From positions 1-64,000 of the forward strand of contig JASJOG010000542.1 in the NCBI GenBank assembly GCA_030142905.1: DNA of 64,000 nt, written 5' to 3'. Under the pieces are notes generated by a model that saw only the letters and a program-made list of their open reading frames with translations, searched no databases and was not told the DNA's origin. This document shows, piece after piece, positions 55,859 to 64,000 of this stretch. Both the position numbers and the translations under genes were made by a program. Origin of the DNA: Heliopora coerulea. Lineage: Eukaryota > Cnidaria > Anthozoa > Scleralcyonacea > Helioporidae. How positions within the stretch are numbered: position 1 is the first letter of the stretch; the number at the start of each line of letters is the position of its first letter.

Positions 55859-58800
55859 TTAACCAATGGAACGAAATGCAAGAAGGTACTTTTAGACTTA
55901 TTTATAATGCTGAAACCTTGAAAAGTTTGAACTATCCATCAACTATTCATAGCTCACTTTACTGTGACTTAAAGAACTTGGAAATTTTAAAGAGTTTTCG
56001 CGGTTGCAGAAGTGGGAAAGCGGTTAAAGATAAGTTGAAAGTAAAAAGAAGGAGTATTCCAGCTCATTATCAATCATGCGAATTAAAACGCTACGCTTCA
56101 AAGAACTCTCGTAAAAGAAATGCATGGAATCTTGTAGAAATTCAGTTGTCTAGTGTTGATTAAACTGTATCAATGAATCACTCATCGTTTATTATTACCA
56201 ATGCTTGCCACTTAGCAAATAAACTTGACGAATTACGAGCTGTAGTTGACGTTAATAATGCATCTGTCGCAGTAATTACAGAATCATGGCTTTCATCGGA
56301 CATACCAGATTCAGCAGTAAATCTTAGTCCTAATTTTACAAGTCATCGTTTAGATAGGAACTCTCCAGGTGGGGGTATAATCATATATACATCTCCCAAA
56401 ATACCAACTAAACGTTTGACAAAATTAGAGGCAGAAGGTAAAGAAATTTTATGGCTTCTGTTAAAACCGCCACGAACACCACGTCCGTTCAGCACTATTT
56501 TGCTTATTGGAGTCTACTCACCTCCAGGTCAATTAGCCCAATCAATGGAGGAAATAATTAAAATTATTTCAGATGGAATTGAATCAGTTCTGTGCGAAAG
56601 ACCATCATGTGGTATAATAATAGCTGGGGACTTTAATAAACTCAAGATAGATTCGCTATGTAGGCAATTTGGTTTACGAAAATGTGTGAAATCTTCGACT
56701 CGGGGCAATGCCATACTTGATCAAATTCTAACTAATATGTCCCACCTGTTCAAACCTGTTGAACATTTACCCCTGCTGGGGCGTTCTGACCATCAATGCC
56801 TACATTTTAAACCTAAGCAACGTATGAAGATTCCACCGATTACAAAGAAATTCCGACCCATGAAACCACGTAATCTACAAATTTTGCAAGCTGAAATGTA
56901 TAAAGAATCATGGGAAAGTGTTTTAAATGCTGAGGATGTTGATGATAAGGTAGCTAGGTTTAATACCCTTATAGCGAATATGCTGGATATTGCTATGCCT
57001 GAAAAGACTGTGCGCGTTCATCCATCAGATAAACCTTGGATAACATCCACTATAAAAAATCATATTAAAGAACGACAGTCAGCCTATACTAAAGGAGATA
57101 AAGGAAAATATGAAGTACTCCGTGTTAAAGTAGCAGATCTGATATCAAAAGCTAAATATAGGTATTACAGAGACAAGGCAAAAAATAATAAGGCTCGCGA
57201 TCCTGCTAAATGGTATCGTTCCATTTATAAACTGGCTGGTGCTGTTAGCACAAGAAACAACTCAGCTGCTCCATCAAAATCAGAACTTTTAGAACAATCC
57301 GAAAAACTGCAGGAAATATTTACAAAACCGTGGAAGGATCTTAGCCCTTCATATGTTGATATCAATGAAGTGGAAGGACTTTTAAGGAATAATAATCCTA
57401 GTATTCCAAGTATCGGTCAGGTTAAGAGTGTTCTTGCTCATCTAGATGTTAATAAGGCAACTGGTTCGGATAATGTTCACGCTTGGCTGCTCAGACGTTT
57501 TTCAGAGGATTTGGCAGTTGTTGTACATGATATTTTTGTCGCAAGTATAACCCAGTGTAAATATCCAACGGCTTATAAACACGGTCTTATTAGTCCAGTA
57601 CCAAAAGTATTTCCACCGGATGATATTAACAATGATTTCCGACAGATATCTGTTTTGCCACACTTGGGAAAAGTCCTTGAACGATTGCAAATAAAGCTGA
57701 ACAAGTCCGATCTACAGCTTAATAATACACAGCATGCTTTCACAGCCGGACGCTCAACAGTTTCTGCTTTAATTAATATAACCCAGAATTAGTTCAATGC
57801 CACCGATAATAAACCAGATGGAAGGAAGGGTGTTCATGCCTTGTTTATTGACTTTAGAAAAGCATTTGACCTTGTTGATCACAGGATTCTGCTCATCAAA
57901 CTTGCGGAACTGAATGTCAACTAAAGTTTTTGGCTATGGATAAAGAGTTTTTTGTCAGGTAGATCTCAACAAGTAAATTTGCAGGGTATTTTATCAAGTA
58001 CCATGCCTTGCTCAGCTGGAGTTCCCCAAGGAGCCGTACTATCACCACTCCTGTTTAACGTGTTTGTTAATGATTTGGAATATTCCGTACCCGATCATGT
58101 CTCTGCCAATACGTGTAAATATGCGGATGATTGTACCCAGGACGAATTAATATCTATAGAATCACAAAGCAATATGCAAGAGGTAGTAAACGCTGTGTCA
58201 AGATGGGCAGATGATAATAAGATGGAACTGAATTCCTCGAAAACAAAAGACATGTGGATATGTTTCTGCAAAACGATACCAGAACCTCCTAAATTAATAT
58301 TAGGAAATAGTGAAATTGAGAGAGTTGGACAGTTTAAACTACTGGGGGTTTGGCAACAGAACAATCTTAAATGGAACAAACACGTTTTCGAGATTGTTCG
58401 TAAAGCCAACAAAAAACTCTTCCATCTGAGAGAATGCAGATCTAAGCTACCAGTCGAAGTCGGACTTACAACCTACATCTCGAAAATAAGACTGATATTG
58501 GAATATGCATCACCAGTTTGGGGAGGTCTTCCTAAATATTTAGAGGACGAAATTGAGCAGGTGCAGAGGAGAAGTATGAAGATAATTGGTCTACCTAGTG
58601 ACCATCTTCCATCACTAAGCGAAAGAAGAGACGAATTAACCAAGAAAGAGTTTTTGAAGATACAAGCAGATGAATCACACCCTTGCCACGAACTCTTGCC
58701 TAACGTCAAAACACATAATTATAATCTCAGGAATAAGAATAATTTGAACGTAGTAAAGTCGGGAACCGATCGACATAAGAACTCATTTATTCCAAGAGCA

Positions 58801-58945
58801 TGTCGTATTGTATATCCGTAGGTTTTCATATTTTATGTCAATTTTTAATCTATATATCAATTGGGATAGATCGTATGTAAATCTATTGTATTTTTTAAAC
58901 CAAAGATGGATAATTAAATTATTATTATTATTATTATTATTATTA
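55859..58945 (+). mobile_element. CR1/L2-type LINE with endonuclease and reverse transcriptase, two stop codons
   Basis: A short frame (ATG near 55876 to 56163; ILKSFRGCRSGKAVKDKLK) precedes the main frame from 56173. The APE endonuclease shows ITESWLSSDIPDS, GVYSPPG, AGDFN, LDQILTN and GRSDHQCL. Reverse transcriptase starts at LDVNKATGSDNVHAWLL, then FIDFRKAFDLVDH, AGVPQGAVLSPLLFN and CKYADD. The frame is kept from 56173 to 58821 except for TAG at 57790 and TAA at 57922. It ends in a (TTA)n tail (58918-58945). Two point stops in an otherwise complete ORF2 mark it as recently dead. Its 5' part is split by the hAT derivative; sequence left of 55049 may still belong to it. Confidence 0.92.
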
Positions 58946-59587
58946 AAGAATTATATATTAACAATACTCTGAGATTGCTATGTCTATTGATTATTTTCTA
59001 GTATTGTTAACCTCGGAGTGGCCAAACTCTGGCCAATAATGAGCAAACCTGAAAATTTCTAAATCTCACGATTTTTCAGTCAATTTCACGACTTTTTAAA
59101 AAGCAACTCACGATTTCTGCCACTCAGGAGTTGGCAAGTCTGCTACAATTTCTATTGACTAGTACAGTTTTTAAAAGTTACCTAACAGCCGTTGTTATAT
59201 GTGTTAAATGTTTGACTTGAAATGATTAAAACTCGCTGAATGTGTGCATACACTTCGTTACATTATTAGGAGCTAGGAAATCTTTGAAGCTACAGTAAAT
59301 CAGTTAGAGAACATCTACCTATAAAACTATTTATGCCTTTCAGTAAAGATTGAATCATCTTTCAATATCTTAAAAGAATTTCGGGAGAAGTAACCAACCC
59401 CAATGAAGTTTGATAATGTACATATGGTACGTAGACTTTGGCTTACAGTTTCTACTCAAATTTATGCGTATGCATTTGTTTGTAATGCTTGGAAAGGCCT
59501 AAACTTTAATCATCGACAGCATACAGTGCACAATTTAAGTTAAATAATTTGGTTAAATGAAGTGAAAGTCTACATGTGTAGTATGTA

Positions 59588-60975
59588 CAGTGGGGGTCAA
59601 AAGTCTGAGTCCAGTCAATATGCTTTTGTCTTTTATTGATATACAATATATTTTCACACAACACAGCACTATATGTGCATAACTTTAGCATTTACATCAA
59701 CATTGCAATTGAGTACATTGTATTAGCCAAGTAAATATTACTTTAATATTTTGTGTGACCTACTTTTGCTTTTAAAACAGCTTTAACTTTTCCTGGCATA
59801 GAGTCAACAAGATTTCTGAGTACTGCTGGCTTAAGGTTATTCCAGCATTGATTAAGGACATCCCATAGGTTCTCTTTACTTGTGGGATCATGTTTCACTT
59901 TCTCTCGTTTCAAATGTTCCCATAAATTCTCAATAGGGTTTATATCCAGAGATTGAGGAGGAAAATCCATAACGACCAGATCACCTTTCTCTTCCTTTCT
60001 TCTTAAATAATTTTTACACATGTGAGAAGTGTGTTTCGGATCATTATCTCGTTGCAACACAAAACCCCTTCCGCACAACCTTAAGCCGGATGGTATGGCT
60101 CGTCTTTGAAGGATGGAGTGATATTTTTGCTTTGTAAGAGTGTTCTTAATTCTGTAAAGATCGCCAACACCATTATAACTAAAGGAACCCCAAACCTGAA
60201 TGTTCCCACTACCATGTTAAACTGTTGGCTTGAGGCAAGAATTTATAAATCTCTCATTCTTTCTACGTCTAACATAAATGCGACGGTTATTTCCGTATAT
60301 TTCAAATTTTGATTCATAAGCGAAAAGAACACTTTTCCAATCTTCTTTAGTGTAATGCCTGTATTTTCTGGCCCATAGCCACCGTTTCCGTTTGTTTCGG
60401 GATCTTAGGAATGGTTTTGAGACAGCCACTCTTCCATGTAGACCACATGCATTTAGTTTTTCACTGTTGATCTGCTTATTGTTTTTTCTCAAGTTTCGTT
60501 AACTATTGATTGAATGTTACCAGCCGTTGCAGTTCTGTTACGTAAGGAAGTTGTCTTAACGTATTGATCCTCCTTCAAAGTGGTAGCTCTTGGCCTTCCA
60601 GATCTTGGTTTTGTAGAATAGGATTTTGTTTCTCGAAACCTTTCCAAAGTTCGCTGCACAGCACTCTTTGAAACCCCTATCTTTTCAGCAATTTTGCGCT
60701 GTGAAAAACCTTCATTACTCAGTGCAATTATTTGAACTCTTATTCTTTCGCTGAGTTCTTTTGCCATCTTTGGTCCAGCTACACATCATAGAGGCTTTAT
60801 ATAAATTACAGCGTGTGTTAAATAACTCAAAAATTAAAAGGAAGGCATATGGGAAGCATGTACTGATGAAAATACACGTGTAAATCAATAAATTAATTTT
60901 TCTCCACATGAAACATGATTTATCCTACATCGAGGGAAAAAAATATGACTGGACTCAGACTTTTGACCCCCACTG
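59588..60975 (-). mobile_element. Tc1/mariner-type transposon
   Basis: The ends CAGTGGGGGTCAAAAGTCTG, continuing AGTCCAGTCA, are inverted repeats of about 30 bp with almost no change, bordered by TA on each side (59586-59587, 60976-60977). At 1388 bp it is close to the usual autonomous length. It carries a broken transposase on the minus strand. Confidence 0.95.
59743..60767 (-). pseudogene. Tc1-type transposase with frameshift, stop and lost catalytic Asp
   Basis: From ATG 60767 the paired helix-turn-helix region reads ERIRVQIIALSNEGFSQRKI, AEKIGVSKSAVQRTLERF and the linker GRPRATT. A frameshift near 60490 leads into LHGRVAVSKPFLRS and WKSVLFAYESKFEIYG, where the first catalytic Asp of FxDE is Tyr. 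An in-frame TAA at about 60214-60216 follows. The frame goes on with RDNDPKHTSH (second Asp) and DINPIENLW (catalytic Glu, DD34E type). Three independent lesions make it inactive, although the ends are intact. Confidence 0.93.
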
Positions 60976-60977
60976 TA

Positions 60978-61980
60978 AATGACAAACTATAATGGCAGTT
61001 GTAATTTATATATTTTTTTCTAGCATAATAGGTGTATTCATTAAAGTACCATCCAAAATACAATTGAGCACCAAGTGTAAACATTGCCTAAGATTGTCTA
61101 TTTACCCATTCAGGTGCAAGGGTGCACTGGGGCTCATCACTTAGGTGAATAAAATTGTTTGCTGTTAGCCAGAATAAAACAGTAGTGTGCCCTTGTCCCT
61201 CAATGGGTTAAACATGCTATGGTTGATTTCCATGTGCAGGTAAGACCATGCAAGCATTGCCAGCAACTACTTTTGACATCTTACTCTATAACAATAAAAT
61301 TGATTTTAAAAATGATGGCTTTCTGTCTTACAACTTACAGTATGAAAAATAAGAAATTAAAAAAAAATAACAGGATTTGGTTTTGGGAAGTGTACAACAT
61401 TTTATTAAATTTACAATCTCTACCAGTAACGTCAACGTATGTTTATTTAACAGTGGGTGGCAATGATCCTTTAGAAATGCTGTTCATTATTAGAATTCAG
61501 AAAACTACTTATTCAGGTTTCCCAGTCTTTGCCATTGCATTATAATACAATTTAAATTTTAGAAATAATTTATGTTATAAATATAACAACCATATAGCTC
61601 ATAAAAAATCATTTTTGTCTTTATAAAGTGTCCCTGAAAGGCACTTCCATGTTTTAAATGTTTCTTTCTACAGTTTGAATTCTCATCAGAAGGTAATCCT
61701 CTGTGTGCTTGCATCATACTGGGTTAATCTGAATGACCTTGTAGTTGAGATAGGAATGTAAATAAACTATAAGACACCAAAGAATAATCTGGCAAACACT
61801 ACAATTCTCCAAATGAAATTCCAGCCTTTGCCTCCATATTGACTAGTACATTGTAAGTTTTAAACAGACACACTGAAACAGGACCTTCACCATCTGTGAC
61901 CATGTCACTATATAAAGATAAAGTTATAAAAAAACCAGTCCATAAAAAACTTCATATTCTGAATTTTCCTAGTATCAATA
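60978..61980. other. AT-rich sequence with one short MITE
   Basis: 61102-61211 is the second copy of the ~100-bp MITE seen at 4954-5052. It starts TTACCCATTCAGGTGCAAGG and ends GTCCCTCAATGGGTTAA. Otherwise no feature; the open frame at 61219-61545 has no family match. Confidence 0.5.
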
Positions 61981-61984
61981 TTAA

Positions 61985-62400
61985 ACAGGGTTTGTACGGA
62001 TGAAAGATCACAAAATTCCAGGAGTTTTCCAGGGTAGCAACGCTACTTTTCCAGGATCCAACTCCTAGTTTTCTTCTTTGGCAAAAAGAGCAAGAATGTA
62101 ATCTTCCTTATGACAACAGTACAACATTATTTTGTTGGTTTCAATATAAGAATTAAGCAATAATGAACTCACTACTCGATTCAATTTGGATTTGACAGGA
62201 AAGCAAGAACAAAAGCAAACAAATCTATTTTGTGTATGAAAAAAGGAACTTTTGTGAATGTACAAATTGGCAGGTCTGGATTATTCAGGTTCAAATTCTT
62301 TACAAAATTCCAGGAGGATTCCAGGAGAATTACAGGAGTACCCAGAAAACAGCTGTTTTTCCAGGAGTTTTCCAGGGCCCTGGAAAGAACCGTATTAATG
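61985..62400. repeat. Repeat with iterated CCAGGAGTTTTCCAGG
   Basis: The motif TTCCAGGAG(TTTTCCAGG) recurs near both ends (62018-62060, 62308-62385). The left end begins CAGGGTTTGTACGG and the right ends near GGAAAGAACCGTATTAATG. This looks like a hAT-type MITE, but termini and target duplication are not resolved. Confidence 0.5.
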
Positions 62401-62706
62401 GCTGAGAGCGACTGAGGTGCCAGTGAACACAAGCTAAATTCTACTCGAAAAAATCGTTTATACATTACCAAACTAATAAAAAAGTAATCACTTACTTCCT
62501 CTTCAATGGATTCAGAAATGTAATGAAAATCGTCCTCCTACTTTTCCAAATACAGCAGTTTTAGTGAGCCAACTTTGGTTTTCGCCATATTGTTTCTAGT
62601 TGAAATGCGGTGAGTATACCCTCCAAGAACGTGGCGGATGCGGACATGCGCAGTTAAAAAAGTGTGACAAGTTTGCTCGCGAGTGGGACTTCTGGTATTA
62701 TTTTGT

Positions 62707-62897
62707 GGCGGTGGCGTAACGGAACTAATGGGGGCTCTTAGGAAATTTTCGTTCGGGGACCCCCGTCACCCATTGGCGTAGACATATTTCAAGACTGTAA
62801 TCTCAGTTGTCTTTATAGACTTATCGAGGGCCCCTTAGAGGTCGGAGGCCCTTAGGAGTTGTTCTAACCCTGACCATAGTCCGTTACGCCACTGCTA
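62707..62897. repeat. hAT-like MITE with GTGGCGTAACGGA ends
   Basis: The left GGTGGCGTAACGGAACTAAT and the inverted right CAGTGGCGTAACGGACTATG match well. The interior is GGGGGC-rich. The flanking sequences do not give a clear duplication. It is about 400 bp upstream of the ACER3 start codon. Confidence 0.6.
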
Positions 62898-63294
62898 CAT
62901 GGCCACGGGAAAGCAGACGAAACTCCCACGATACACTGTTACACCTCTCGGTGAGTCACTGATATTTTTTCAGGGGATAATTTCTGTTTTGGAGAGGAAT
63001 TGTCACCCCCTGCACACTAGGAAGATTTCGTATGGTCCACGCCACAGTAAAACTTTTTTAGTCGATAAGTGAGACACAGTCGGTAATCGGAAATCGCGCA
63101 CTTGATGTTAGGCGACATAAATTGAAATCCTCTTTCTTGAGTGCTTAACCTACACCAAAGAGCGACTTCCCGGTGACATTTTTCGGCCTCGTTGATCTTA
63201 TTATTATGCGTTGTTTACGTTAATTACTCTTCTGTAAGCAGTGGTAGGACAATACAGCAAACGTGTTTTTTTTGGTGCACTTGAAACTTGTTAA

Positions 63295-63412
63295 ATGCCT
63301 GCACTTTACAGGGACTCGGTACCTACAACCGTGGGGTTTTGGGGAGAACCAACTTCAACGTTGGACTGGTGTGAAGAGAATTACGTCGTGACACGATATG
63401 TTGCTGAATTTT
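63295..63412 (+). CDS. ACER3: Alkaline ceramidase 3, first coding exon (partial gene)
   Basis: Alkaline ceramidases are multi-pass ER/Golgi membrane enzymes that cleave ceramide to sphingosine and fatty acid. The exon gives 39 codons plus one base, ending at a GTAAGT donor. [20 protein letters not shown] followed by TRYVAEF matches the N-terminus of human ACER3 ([19 protein letters not shown] then TWYIAEFWN). The next base T plus a GG would give the conserved Trp after AEF. The rest, including the His/Ser/Asp zinc-site residues, lies beyond 64000. The frame continuing to 63537 reads through the donor into the intron. Confidence 0.95.
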
Positions 63413-64000
63413 GTAAGTTCTTCAGTCAACAATTCGGTTACAAAGCGAGAGCGTTATTGTTACGTTCTTTTCGTTCATCTATGAGATTGTTTACCATTTT
63501 CAACTGTTTTGGCGGCCATTCTCACATTGATCTGTAGTTTCCCGTCGTTTTGAACATTCTTTTCGTGAACGTGACTGTGAGGGGCCTAGTGGCAGGTCGC
63601 ATATTGTACTTGTTAACTAATCTAGTAAGCGACATTATCACGATGAGTGTACTTATGTATTTAACACACTTGTTATGCGGTTATTTCGATCGCAATAATG
63701 CCACATTATATCAACGTTATTTGGAAAACATCCGTACAATTAACGCCAACCACTGTTAGTGGGGTATTTCGGGCAATTTCGCGATAATTTGCTCGAACAG
63801 TTTTCATCCAATTAGCCTTGAAGGAGACTAATCCTTTCATGATAATTACGGGAGCGAGTGAAGTCACACCCACAATCAATCTACATTTGACCGTAATTTT
63901 ACTGTTATGTTAAATTTCTACCCAGCAAATGTTGACTGGTATTATCAAAACCACTTGGTGACTGCGTTAACAGGTCGAAGGCTCGCGAATTACAAATTCA
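63413..64000 (+). other. ACER3 intron 1 (start)
   Basis: No second exon was recognised before the window ends. The open frame at 63550-63759 does not continue the ceramidase sequence. Confidence 0.6.

Larger units (their letters stand above)
50995..59142 (+). mobile_element. Outer hAT transposon hosting three nested insertions
   Basis: The left end CAGACCTGCCAAGTCTCACG and inverted right end CAGACTTGCCAACTCC are bordered by CTACAA on both sides (50989-50994, 59143-59148). That is a 6-bp match where hAT normally gives 8. The motif CTCACGATTT and close variants repeat at both ends. The transposase occupies 51468-53646. The spacer up to the right end is filled by a hAT MITE (53725-54407) and a LINE (to 58945), the latter itself hit by a hAT derivative (55057-55850). 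The common boundaries are inferred from the matching ends; pairing of these ends with this transposase is the simplest reading. Confidence 0.8.

Overview
The window looks like nuclear DNA of an animal, most likely an anthozoan cnidarian such as a coral. It is AT-rich, and its genes are split into short exons with long introns. The reading frames match metazoan families (COMMD2, a SENP/Ulp1 SUMO protease, alkaline ceramidase 3). The rest is a dense mix of LINEs, tRNA-derived SINEs, hAT, P-element, Tc1 and pogo-like DNA transposons and foldback repeats. The animal assignment is firm; the cnidarian assignment is inference from repeat style.

Host genes. (1) COMMD2, plus strand, 2104-15120, seven exons that rebuild a complete 199-residue protein. 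(2) A SENP1/2-like SUMO protease, minus strand, with catalytic-core exons from 27394 down to 19809 and a probable last exon at about 17255-17116. It converges tail-to-tail on COMMD2, and its catalytic Asp position reads Asn. (3) A large minus-strand exon at 30781-31577, joined in phase to an exon at 39191-39273. Weaker exons reach back to a possible first exon just below 48324. This could be the N-terminal half of the protease gene or a separate gene. (4) The first coding exon of alkaline ceramidase 3 (ACER3), plus strand, 63295-63412; the rest lies beyond the window.

Repeats by region. 2-15 kb (COMMD2 introns): a hAT MITE with 8-bp target duplication, pogo-like MITEs, SINE foldbacks and a GC-rich hAT derivative. 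16-32 kb (protease introns): long imperfect inverted repeats, a pogo-like MITE, other MITEs and microsatellites. 32-38 kb: a degenerate minus-strand LINE split by a long-TIR element that itself carries a SINE, then a 5'-truncated R2-like LINE with a restriction-like endonuclease, flanked by direct repeats of about 90 bp and carrying a hAT MITE. 42-46 kb: several foldbacks, including a perfect 104-bp inverted repeat and one with telomere-like repeats at its centre. 46.5-47.9 kb: an L2-like LINE with an intact reverse transcriptase frame.

48-61 kb is a transposon stack. A P-element-like transposon (THAP domain, 32-bp TIRs, 8-bp target duplication) lies at 48343-50702. A hAT transposon (50995-59142) carries a nearly complete transposase and hosts a hAT MITE, a CR1/L2-type LINE, and a second hAT derivative inside that LINE. 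A Tc1-like element follows at 59588-60975.

I saw no rRNA, functional tRNA, CRISPR or prokaryote-type operon features.
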